From assembly GCA_023412495.1 (NCBI GenBank), contig JAEYNP010000080.1, forward strand, positions 1 to 64,000: DNA of 64,000 nucleotides. The letters are read 5' to 3'. How positions within the stretch are numbered: position 1 is the stretch's first letter; each line of letters begins with the position of its first letter. Below, in pieces: positions 44,601 through 52,535 of this stretch. The position numbers and the translations under genes were made by a program. This DNA comes from Pseudomonadota bacterium. Lineage in GTDB: Bacteria; Desulfobacterota; Desulfobulbia; Desulfobulbales; Desulfocapsaceae. The notes beneath the pieces are model-generated. The model was not told the DNA's origin and did no database searches. It saw only the letters and a list, made by a program, of their open reading frames with translations.

Positions 44601-46601
44601 CTACCAGTCGAATCTGACGCTGCCGTCGAGTGGTTCGGACTTGACGATCCGGACTTTTACCGTGGTGCCGGGTTCGGGATTCCTTCCGCCGGGGGCGGGA
44701 AGGTCGATATCCATCAGAATTTCGGGCAGGAGCAGGTTGAGCCGCTTTGCTCCGGACTGGATAACCAGGGCATCCACATATTGCCCCTGCCGGTCGGCGA
44801 GATATTTGAGCAGCCAGTACCGCTGTCTCTGTTGCCGGACATTATTGGCGGCAGTCAGAGTACGGGCCAGTATCGAACTGAAGTCCTTGCACATCTCTTC
44901 GGTGAAGCACGGTTCCCGTCTTCTGACAATCGAGTTGAGCTGGTGCTGCATGACGAGATCGAGCAGCCGGCGGATGGGAGATGTCACCGTGGTGTAGTGG
45001 GAGACTCCGAGTCCGCTGTGAGATTTGGCATTGGTTGAGAGTTCCCCACGGGGAATGTATTTGCGTTGCAGGGTATTCTGGAAGAGATCGTCGTCTTCGC
45101 CGTGAACGATTCTGTTCTGCAGCAAGGGCTGGGATCGGAACAGCCCCGGCACCATCCGATCGGCCACATATTGCGCCGCGACCGTGTTGGCCAGGATCAT
45201 CATCTCCGAAATGATGGTTCTGGCGGGAGTGTCGGTTTTTGACAGGCTGACATGGACCTTGCCCTGATGATCGATGAAGATGTTGACATCGGGGAAAGGC
45301 AGCAGAAGCGCGCCATTGCTGAGGCGCCGGGTGCGGAGTTTACGCCTCAGCATATCAAGGGTCCTGATCTCCGGATCGCTTTCCAGCATCTTGTCCGCTT
45401 CATCGTAGGTCAGCCGCCGCTTCACCCGGGTGATCGAAGGGAATACCTTGACCTTCAACACTTCCGCTTCCGGTGAGAGGAGGATCATGAAACTGAAGGT
45501 AGCCCTGGTCTCCCCCTGGATGAGGCTGCACACCCCTTGGGAGAGGTGCCGGGGCAGCATGGGAATCTGCCCTTCCGGAAAATAGATGGAGGTTCCGCGG
45601 TGCATGGCCTCGGAAAAGAGCGCATCACCTGGACGAACGTAGTGGGCGACGTCGGAAATATGAATGCCGACCAAGTAGTTGCCGTCTTGTTGCTCGACGG
45701 TGAGCGAATCGTCGAAGTCGAGGGTGGTCGGCCCGTCGATGGTGAGTGGAGCCAGATGAGTGAGATCGACGCGCCCCGGATCGTCAAAGAGTTCGTTCTG
45801 ACCGCGTTGCAGGATGTGTTCGGCCTGTTGTCTCGCGGCGAGGGAAAAATTGACGGGGAGCTGGTTTCGCAGCAGCGGTATGTTTTCGTTGGCCGACCAG
45901 ATGCCGGCCTTGACCAGCAGGTGGAAGGGATCGTGAGTTCTGGTCAGCCCTGCCGATTGCAGAATCTTTTGCGCCAGTTCGTGATTCTCGGCTTCGGTGC
46001 CGAAGAGATAATAATCGCGGATGAGGTTGAGTATTTCTTCATCCTGTTGAGTGAAATCGTGATCGATCGTATCGGCGGCGAGGATACTCTGCAGGATCCT
46101 GGCTCCTTGATCGATCAGGTGGGCGCGCTTCTGCTCTTTGTCCAGCTGTTGCTGCAGTTGTTCGACCTTTTCGGGACTGTTCGCCCGGATCAGGCCTTCC
46201 TTGTATTTGAAAAAGAGTTTATCTTCAAAGACACAACGGAGGAAAGCGGAGACCGTGTCGTCGTTTGCCTCCTCGCCGAAGGTCAATTCCGCTAGAAAAT
46301 CGGGACTGAAATTGCTTGAGCCGTCTTCGGCGGTCAATTCCCAGATCTCAGCCAGATTGACATGGCTCATCAATCCGCAACGTTTCTCGGTGGTTTCGCG
46401 GAGTTGTCTGGTCAACGACTCGCGACTGATATTGATGGGGTGAGTCTGGTTCGAGCAATGCACGACCCGCGATACCGGCAGGTTCACCTCTCGGCCGTTC
46501 TGGTTGATGAGACGGAGTCGCTTCGGCTGGCTTTCCGTCACCACAGCACATACGAATTTTCCGTTGTCGAGATATTCTATGATCTTACCGGTAACAATCA
46601 T
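44601..46601 (-). CDS. RNB-domain exoribonuclease (RNase II/R family)
   Basis: A 666-residue 3'-to-5' exoribonuclease. The RNB catalytic domain is clear: LTIDGPTTLDFDDSL with the metal-binding aspartates, GIHISDVAHYVRPGD, and MLPRHLSQGVCSLIQG with the YFP-type entry. A short N-terminal OB-like segment (FVCAVVTESQPKRLRL) and a C-terminal S1-like strand (GTTVKVRIVKSEPL) frame it. It is shorter than RNase R (about 800 residues) and lacks its lysine-rich tail, so it fits RNase II/VacB-like proteins of Desulfobacterota. The plus-strand neighbour era starts divergently about 200 bases away. Confidence 0.92.
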   Translation of the reverse strand: MIVTGKIIEYLDNGKFVCAVVTESQPKRLRLINQNGREVNLPVSRVVHCSNQTHPINISRESLTRQLRETTEKRCGLMSHVNLAEIWELTAEDGSSNFSPDFLAELTFGEEANDDTVSAFLRCVFEDKLFFKYKEGLIRANSPEKVEQLQQQLDKEQKRAHLIDQGARILQSILAADTIDHDFTQQDEEILNLIRDYYLFGTEAENHELAQKILQSAGLTRTHDPFHLLVKAGIWSANENIPLLRNQLPVNFSLAARQQAEHILQRGQNELFDDPGRVDLTHLAPLTIDGPTTLDFDDSLTVEQQDGNYLVGIHISDVAHYVRPGDALFSEAMHRGTSIYFPEGQIPMLPRHLSQGVCSLIQGETRATFSFMILLSPEAEVLKVKVFPSITRVKRRLTYDEADKMLESDPEIRTLDMLRRKLRTRRLSNGALLLPFPDVNIFIDHQGKVHVSLSKTDTPARTIISEMMILANTVAAQYVADRMVPGLFRSQPLLQNRIVHGEDDDLFQNTLQRKYIPRGELSTNAKSHSGLGVSHYTTVTSPIRRLLDLVMQHQLNSIVRRREPCFTEEMCKDFSSILARTLTAANNVRQQRQRYWLLKYLADRQGQYVDALVIQSGAKRLNLLLPEILMDIDLPAPGGRNPEPGTTVKVRIVKSEPLDGSVRFDW

Positions 46602-46802
46602 TCTGCCACAAATTGATTATCGTGTTGTCACCCGGATTAATTCTTTTCCGGCTGACGCTGAAATGGTATAAGCATGCGCGCGAAGGCTATTATAATTGTA
46701 ATCTTGTGTTTTTGTCCATGTTTAATGGCAAAAAGCCGGCTGCGGAGAGAGGAATGCTCTTCTCCCTTATCACATTTCACGGAGTATCAATCTGGTAAAC
46801 TT

Positions 46803-47717
46803 ATGGACATTGCCGAGCAGGTAGTCAAATCCGGGATAGTAGCCATCGTTGGTCCACCAAATGCCGGAAAATCAACATTGATGAATGGTTTTCTCGGCCA
46901 GAAAATCTCCATCGTTTCCCCCAAGCCTCAAACGACCCGCAATCGTATCGCCGGTATCGCCAACGATCCCCACTGGCAGATCGTCTTCCTCGATACCCCA
47001 GGTTTGCATCAATCCCGAGATACGCTCAATGTCGAGATGGTCAAGGTGGCGATGGAGAGCCTGCTCGAGGTCGATCTGGTGCTTTTTCTGGTCGATGTCT
47101 CGCTGCCCCTCCCCGAAAAGATGAAGGAGGAAAAGAGAGAGGAGCTGACCGCCTATTTCAAGCAGATCAAGAGTCCCGCGATTCTGGTGCTGAACAAGAT
47201 CGATCAGATCGACCGCAAGATGATCCTGCCGATGATTGACTCATACGCCCATATCTTTCCCTTCAAGGCGGTAATCCCCATTTCCGCCCTCAGCGGCGAC
47301 GGGGTCGATGCCCTGAGGACGGAGATCCTCAACTGGCTGCCCATGGGACCGCGACTGTTCCCGGAGGATATCCCGACCGATGCCACCGAACGTTTCCTTT
47401 GCGGAGAAATCATCCGGGAGAAGGTCTTTCTGCAAACCGGACAGGAAATTCCTTACTCCACCGCCGTGCTTGTCGAGTCCTTCAAGGAAGATGAAAGCAA
47501 AAATCTGACCACCATCCATGCCACCATCGTGGTGGAACGGGATTCGCAGAAGGGAATAGTGATCGGGAAGGGCGGTATAAAGCTGAAAAATATCGGTACA
47601 TCTGCCAGAAAGGACATAGAACAACTGCTTGGCGGCAAGGTGCTCTTGAAGCTCTGGGTAAAAGTTCACAAGAACTGGTCGCAGGACAGGAGATTTCTGA
47701 AAGAAATCGGTTTTTAG
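46803..47717 (+). CDS. era: GTPase Era
   Basis: A ribosome-assembly GTPase of 304 residues that binds the 16S rRNA 3' end. G1 GPPNAGKST, G2 with TTRNRIAGI, G3 DTPG, G4 NKID and a C-terminal KH domain (VVERDSQKGIVIGKGG, then LLGGKVLLKLWVKVHKNW) are all present. ATG at 46803 is the likely start since the protein then begins as Era does; an in-frame upstream ATG (46674) would add 43 unrelated residues. It is convergent with ctpA. Confidence 0.95.
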   Translation: MDIAEQVVKSGIVAIVGPPNAGKSTLMNGFLGQKISIVSPKPQTTRNRIAGIANDPHWQIVFLDTPGLHQSRDTLNVEMVKVAMESLLEVDLVLFLVDVSLPLPEKMKEEKREELTAYFKQIKSPAILVLNKIDQIDRKMILPMIDSYAHIFPFKAVIPISALSGDGVDALRTEILNWLPMGPRLFPEDIPTDATERFLCGEIIREKVFLQTGQEIPYSTAVLVESFKEDESKNLTTIHATIVVERDSQKGIVIGKGGIKLKNIGTSARKDIEQLLGGKVLLKLWVKVHKNWSQDRRFLKEIGF

Positions 47718-47764
47718 ATTAGGAGCCTTTCGGTTTAGAGGGTGTGAAAAACCTGCCTTTTAGG

Positions 47765-49114
47765 TTAGTTTCTGGGGGCGGTGATGTCCGGCTTGATCGC
47801 ACCGGTTTTATCGTATTCGGAAAACAGATGCAGACTCTTGATGATGTTGTAAGCTGATCGCAACTGATTGTCCTGCTGCAGACGCTGTTCCAGATCGTCC
47901 ACCACTTTATCCGGAGTTGCCTCATCTTCCTGGATCTTCAATGGCAGATGGTTGCTGAGATCGGCCTCTTTCAGGACCTCTTTTTTCGCCTTGGGCTTAT
48001 CCGAGGAAATACACGGGACGAAGGGCACTTCAACATCCGGAGTTATCCCCAGGGCCTGGATCGACCGATCGTCCGGAGTGTAATAGGTGGCGGTGGTCAT
48101 CCTCAGGCCGGCGCCGTCGGGCAGGGGAATGATGGTCTGCACCGATCCTTTGCCGAACGTCTGCGTGCCGACTACGATCCCCCTTTTGTGGGCCTGAATG
48201 GCACCGGCCACAATCTCGGCTGCGCTCGCCGATCCTTCATTGACCAGGACGACTAAGGGGTATTGGCGCTTGTCGCCGTTGGCATGAGCGGAAAAGACGG
48301 TATTCTGGTCGGGCCTTCGCCCTTTGGTATAGACGATCTTACCCTTCTCCAGAAAGATATCGGCCACGCTGACCGCCTGATGCAGTAATCCTCCTGGATT
48401 GCTGCGAAGATCGAGAATCAGCCCGTTTACCGTCTGCTCTTTATTGAGTTCCTGCAGTTTCACCTTGAAATCGTTGGCGGTATGGCTTTGAAATTTGGTG
48501 ATTCGGGTATAGGCCACGCCGGGCGAGAGAAAATCAGCCTTAACCGACTGGATCGGTATATCTTCTCTCTTCAGGGTCATCTTTTTGAGATCTTCCCATC
48601 CCTCGCGGTAGATAGAAATGGTCACCACGCTCCCCGACGGTCCACGCAATTTCTCGATCGCCTCATAAGGGCTCATGTTCTTGGTCTTCTCACCGTCGAT
48701 CTCCAGAATGATGTCGTTTGCCTTAAGGCCCGCCTTATCGGCGGGGGTGTCGGCGATCGGGCTGACAATGGTCAGGAGATCGTTTTTGATGGTCACCTCT
48801 ATCCCTATTCCGGAAAAAGAGCCCTTGGTCTCGTCCTGCAGTTCCTTGAAGCTTTCCGGGGGCAAGTAAGAGGAGTGCGGGTCAAGGGAGAAGAGAAGGC
48901 CTTTTATTGCCCCGCTCACTGCGGTTTTCGTATCGATCTCCTCAACATAGTTCTCTTGAAGAATACTGAGGACATTGGAGAATATTTCCAGTTGCTTATA
49001 GGTTGCCTCCCTTTCAGACTGGGAAATTTCGGCAGCAGCGGGGGAGTTGAGGAAAAGAGAACAAACTAAAACCGGATATATCGATTTGGCGTATTTGAAG
49101 AGACGATTGGACAT
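47765..49114 (-). CDS. ctpA: C-terminal processing peptidase CtpA (S41)
   Basis: A periplasmic serine protease of about 449 residues with a signal peptide (MSNRLFKYAK, hydrophobic run, cut after AAA). An N-terminal helical region precedes a PDZ domain (about 100-180, GIGIEVTIKNDLLTIVSPIA), and the S41 catalytic core has the RSNPGG and VLVNEGSASAAEI (Ser of the Ser/Lys dyad) and TFGKGSVQT (Lys) motifs. ATG at 49114 is chosen over the upstream start at 49189 because AGAGGA precedes it. It follows envC by 25 bases and closes the cell-wall splitting operon; such proteases often act on wall hydrolases. Confidence 0.94.
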   Translation of the reverse strand: MSNRLFKYAKSIYPVLVCSLFLNSPAAAEISQSEREATYKQLEIFSNVLSILQENYVEEIDTKTAVSGAIKGLLFSLDPHSSYLPPESFKELQDETKGSFSGIGIEVTIKNDLLTIVSPIADTPADKAGLKANDIILEIDGEKTKNMSPYEAIEKLRGPSGSVVTISIYREGWEDLKKMTLKREDIPIQSVKADFLSPGVAYTRITKFQSHTANDFKVKLQELNKEQTVNGLILDLRSNPGGLLHQAVSVADIFLEKGKIVYTKGRRPDQNTVFSAHANGDKRQYPLVVLVNEGSASAAEIVAGAIQAHKRGIVVGTQTFGKGSVQTIIPLPDGAGLRMTTATYYTPDDRSIQALGITPDVEVPFVPCISSDKPKAKKEVLKEADLSNHLPLKIQEDEATPDKVVDDLEQRLQQDNQLRSAYNIIKSLHLFSEYDKTGAIKPDITAPRN

Positions 49115-49139
49115 AAAAATCCTCTGATTCGGGGAACCT

Positions 49140-50447
49140 TTATTCTTGAACCGGACCGATAGTATCGGATGGTTCCGGTGAATGCCCATGCTGAGCGGAT
49201 AGCCGATTCGGGTTGAGCCAAATCAGCGGGTCCAGTGACTCGCGACCATGCCGGATTTCAAAATACAAGCCTTCGTCAAAAAGGACGGCGGTATCACCCA
49301 TAATACCGATGAGGCTCTCCTCTTTTACGTGTTGTCCTTGTTTGACGAGCAGTTTTTCGATCCGGGACGTTACCGTATAGTATTGTAATCCATGATGTAT
49401 AATAACCGTATTCCCATAGCCGCGCAAATAGTCGGAAAAAATAACCTCACCCTCGGCTACCGCGATGACCCGCGTGCCGTCGGGAGCCTTCAGCTCGATC
49501 CCCTGGGATTTTCTGGTGATCCCCAGTTTGTTCACTTTTTCCTGATCGAAGAGGGTGATGATGACGCCATCGACAGGTGGGGGTAAACTGCCCTTATTGG
49601 CAACGAAACCCTGTTCGGGAACCTGAAGTTTGCTTTTCAACGATACTATCGACTGGGAAAGCTTTTCCGAGGCCTGCTGCATTTCGTCGATGGCCTGCTT
49701 GTGCAACTGTGCCTTCGTCCGGATATTGGTGAGCAGCAGTTGTTTTTCGCTTCTGGTCTGCTCGAGTATTTCGTTTTCCTCCACAACCTGTTTGATGAAC
49801 TCTTCGAGGACGGCTTTCTCCAGATCGAGGGTGTTTTTAGTCCGCTCGATCTCTTGGATGGTCTGCAGATAATTTTCGATGACCTCCTGATCGTATTTTA
49901 TCAGTGCATCGAAGGCGTCGTGGAAGGTGAGCAGCTCGGGAAGGGTTCGCGTCGAGAAGGTAACATTCAGGAGGCCGATGTCGCCCATAGTGTAATATGC
50001 CGAAATCCTCTTCTTCAGGTGTTCTTCGACCGTTACTTTCTTGTCGCGAATCTTCTGCAAGGTATCTTCTTCCTTATCGATCAGGGCCTGCTGATTCTGC
50101 ATTTTGGCCTCGAGATCCTCCAGCTTCTCTTGTTGCTTGACCAGCTTGCCGTCAATGATTTCCATCTCCTCCAGAATATTTCTTTCCTTCTCCTCGGATT
50201 CCGCTATCTGATCCTCCTGGAAAGCAATGCTCTGCTGCAGACGACGGATCTTGATCCGGAAGCTGGTGACATCCTTTTCCTCCGACGCAGGAGTTACTGC
50301 GGCAGGCCCGGTCTGTGCGGACAGGATCGGTGTCGATGCCAGCTGACAGGTCAGGATGAGAGCCGCGAGAAATATGTGCAGGCCGGATCTTTTCTGCTTT
50401 CCTGTGAAACGGCGAGCGCCATTGGAGATAAGATCCTTCACTTTCAT
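49140..50447 (-). CDS. envC: Murein hydrolase activator EnvC-like
   Basis: A 435-residue secreted protein: N-terminal signal segment (GLHIFLAALILTCQLAS), a long coiled coil (about 60-300) and a C-terminal LytM/M23 domain. The metal-binding His and Asp of active M23 enzymes are not in place: the position of HxGxD reads QGIELKAP, and the H-x-H motif reads TSRIEKL. The domain is therefore degenerate, as in EnvC, which activates periplasmic amidases but does not cut peptidoglycan itself. ATG at 50447 gives the right signal peptide; an upstream ATG is too far. It stands directly after ftsX, the partner that engages EnvC through its large loop. Confidence 0.92.
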   Translation of the reverse strand: MKVKDLISNGARRFTGKQKRSGLHIFLAALILTCQLASTPILSAQTGPAAVTPASEEKDVTSFRIKIRRLQQSIAFQEDQIAESEEKERNILEEMEIIDGKLVKQQEKLEDLEAKMQNQQALIDKEEDTLQKIRDKKVTVEEHLKKRISAYYTMGDIGLLNVTFSTRTLPELLTFHDAFDALIKYDQEVIENYLQTIQEIERTKNTLDLEKAVLEEFIKQVVEENEILEQTRSEKQLLLTNIRTKAQLHKQAIDEMQQASEKLSQSIVSLKSKLQVPEQGFVANKGSLPPPVDGVIITLFDQEKVNKLGITRKSQGIELKAPDGTRVIAVAEGEVIFSDYLRGYGNTVIIHHGLQYYTVTSRIEKLLVKQGQHVKEESLIGIMGDTAVLFDEGLYFEIRHGRESLDPLIWLNPNRLSAQHGHSPEPSDTIGPVQE

Positions 50448-50467
50448 TATTCCCTGGCAAAACCGTA

Positions 50468-51355
50468 TCAGATGCGCAGAAATTTCTGCATCGTGGAGTA
50501 GCTGCCAAGAGTGCAGAGAAGGATGGATACGCCGATGATGGTGAGGGTTATTTCCGGCAAAAAGAAGGAAAACTCGAATAAGTTGAGAAAACTTGGACCT
50601 GAAAATTTGAGTTTGATCCACTGGAAAAGCATATACAGGGAAAAAATCCCCAAAGAGGAGCCAAGGCCTCCCTGCAGCACCCCCTCCATGAGAAAGGGCG
50701 TCCTGATGTAGTTGTTGGTGGCGCCTACCAGCTTCAACAGTTCCAGCTCAGCCTGTCTTCCATGGATTGTGAGACGGATGGTGTAGGCGACCATAAAGAT
50801 GGTGGTCAGAATGAGTAAGGTGCCGCTGAGGAGGACGATGATCGATAACAATTTCGTGAAATAATAAAACCTTTCCACCCAGTCCTGGCCGTATTGAACC
50901 TTCAGCGTCCCTGGAAGCTTGGAGAGATAGGCGGAGAAGAGCTTCACCTGGTTGAGGCTCCTCAAGTTCTTCATGGGGATGACTTCGATTGAGGGGGGCA
51001 GAAAGTCTTTCGGCATGTCGTTGAGGACATCCTGGTTTTGGCCGAGTTGCCTGGCGAAACGCTCGTAAGCTTCGGCCCGGGAGACAAACCGTATTTCCTC
51101 GACTTCATCAAAGGTGGTGATCTTTTTCCGAAGCTGCTGCTGCAATTCCGGGCCGGGCTCCTCCTCCAGATAGACAATCAGGCTGAGGTCGTCCCCCAGT
51201 TTTTCGCCGAGGGTCAGCATGTTGGTGTAGATAAGATAGAAGAAGGCGAATATCAGCACCGAGAGGCTGACCGTGAGCAGAGTCATGATCTGGGAACCCC
51301 AGGTCTGCCTCAGGTTTCGCCCGACCTGCCGAAGGACGGTGAACCAGAAACTCAT
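50468..51355 (-). CDS. ftsX: Cell division protein FtsX
   Basis: A 295-residue ABC-type permease-like membrane protein of the cell division machine. It has a cytoplasmic N-terminus, the first helix (IMTLLTVSLSVLIFAFFYL), a periplasmic loop of about 120 residues (residues 50-170) that binds EnvC-type activators, and three C-terminal helices with the FtsX signature RLTIHGRQAELELLKLVGAT. The start codon overlaps the ftsE stop by four bases. With FtsE it couples ATP hydrolysis to peptidoglycan splitting. Confidence 0.95.
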   Translation of the reverse strand: MSFWFTVLRQVGRNLRQTWGSQIMTLLTVSLSVLIFAFFYLIYTNMLTLGEKLGDDLSLIVYLEEEPGPELQQQLRKKITTFDEVEEIRFVSRAEAYERFARQLGQNQDVLNDMPKDFLPPSIEVIPMKNLRSLNQVKLFSAYLSKLPGTLKVQYGQDWVERFYYFTKLLSIIVLLSGTLLILTTIFMVAYTIRLTIHGRQAELELLKLVGATNNYIRTPFLMEGVLQGGLGSSLGIFSLYMLFQWIKLKFSGPSFLNLFEFSFFLPEITLTIIGVSILLCTLGSYSTMQKFLRI

Positions 51356-52059
51356 GGGGAATTTCCTCCGGAGATGGCGTGCAGACGGCCTTTACGCAGT
51401 TCCATGATCCGGTGGGGGGTGTGCCGGTAAATGGAATCGTCATGGGTGGCAATAACGATTGTGGCGCCTGCCTTGTTGCATTTGTTGAGCAGAGTCATGA
51501 CACGTGCGGTGGTGGCGGCATCGAGATTGCCGGTGGGTTCATCGACCAGGATCATGGTCGGCGAATTGGCGACGGCTCTGGCCAGGGTAATCCGCTGTTG
51601 TTCCCCGCGGGACAGCTCACCGGTGATCGTATCGTGCTTGTCGGCAAGGTCGAGCTGCTCCAGCAGGTCTCGGACTCGTTTTCGGATGATCTGGGGCTTC
51701 TTGTAGGAAACCTCCATGGAAATGGCGATGTTTTCGGCGGCGGACCGATCCGTGAGCAGCTTGAAGTCCTGGTAGGCGACCCCGATTTTTTGCCGCAGTT
51801 TTGCTAAATTACTGCCCTTCAACTGATTGATCGGCTTGCCGGAAATCTCGATCAGACCACTGGTTGGCGTTTCCATGCTGCACAACAGTTTCAGCAGGGT
51901 GGTCTTGCCGGCTCCGCTGCGGCCGATGATGAAAAACATCTCTCCGCTGTCTATGGAGAGGGAAATGTCCTTCAGTGCAACGACATCCGGAGGGTATTCT
52001 TTGGAAACCTTGATCATTTCGATCATGGTCCCCGGGCGCTGGCTTGGAGGTATCGTCAT
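51352..52059 (-). CDS. ftsE: Cell division ATP-binding protein FtsE
   Basis: A 235-residue ABC ATPase: Walker A GRSGAGKTTLLKLL, Q-loop GVAYQDFKL, signature LSRGEQQR, Walker B ILVDEPTGNLD and a switch His in ATHD. FtsE powers FtsX. It begins the ftsE-ftsX-envC-ctpA operon. The sequence MIEMIKVSKEYPPDV is about 12 residues into the frame and could be the real start; the longer N-terminus begins MTIPPSQRPGT. Confidence 0.95.
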   Translation of the reverse strand: MTIPPSQRPGTMIEMIKVSKEYPPDVVALKDISLSIDSGEMFFIIGRSGAGKTTLLKLLCSMETPTSGLIEISGKPINQLKGSNLAKLRQKIGVAYQDFKLLTDRSAAENIAISMEVSYKKPQIIRKRVRDLLEQLDLADKHDTITGELSRGEQQRITLARAVANSPTMILVDEPTGNLDAATTARVMTLLNKCNKAGATIVIATHDDSIYRHTPHRIMELRKGRLHAISGGNSP

Positions 52060-52391
52060 TGATTTACTGCATAAAGATCAACGGAGCCGACTGCTCGATC
52101 ATTGATCCTATTAAGGAGCATGGGGAGCGAAAAACTTCTCGCGAAAAAGGCGATCAGGTAATAATTTGTTGCAAATCTTCCTGGCATGTGCGCAGGAGCT
52201 GGGAAAATATATAGCATCCATTCAAGAAACGCAATGCATCATAGTAACTCTTTGGTGATTTTAACCCGTTGAACAGTTTGAAAATTTGTATGTGGGGCCG
52301 AAGAAAAACATATGGCAGGAAGGCCGGGGATAGTTGAAATTACGCTTGCAACTTGGTTCTCAGTTGTTATCCTTATTGGTTCCGCTGCTTT
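52060..52391. other. Intergenic region between ftsE and ileS
   Basis: No gene is supported in this stretch. It must hold the divergent promoters of ftsE and ileS. No T-box features such as an AGGGTGGNACCGCG-like sequence were seen ahead of ileS. Confidence 0.4.
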
Positions 52392-52429
52392 AGTACCTTA
52401 GAAGATTCATTTGAATTTCGTAAAGGTAT
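52392..52429. repeat. Hairpin repeat AGTACCTT...AAGGTAT, copy 2
   Basis: AGTACCTTAGAAGATTC pairs with GAATTTCGTAAAGGTAT, matching the arms of copy 1 at 39786-39838. It is shorter than copy 1 in the centre. Confidence 0.7.
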
Positions 52430-52470
52430 CATCCTGCTCAGCGGATGAGATATTAGATGGTAGCAGGATG
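52430..52470. repeat. 9-base inverted repeat CATCCTGCT...AGCAGGATG
   Basis: CATCCTGCT (52430-52438) and AGCAGGATG (52462-52470) pair perfectly across 23 bases. It is adjacent to the repeat copy at 52392 and lies about 65 bases before ileS. Confidence 0.5.
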
Positions 52471-52535
52471 TGTTGGAGTTTTCAGGCATGAAAAGGGTAT
52501 AGATAGCCCAACCGGAGAACATGAAGGAGAAGATC

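Noticed and set aside
52060..52535. T-box or other amino-acid riboswitch ahead of ileS
   Set aside because: No T-box sequence or terminator/antiterminator pair could be found; the hairpins there belong to repeat elements.
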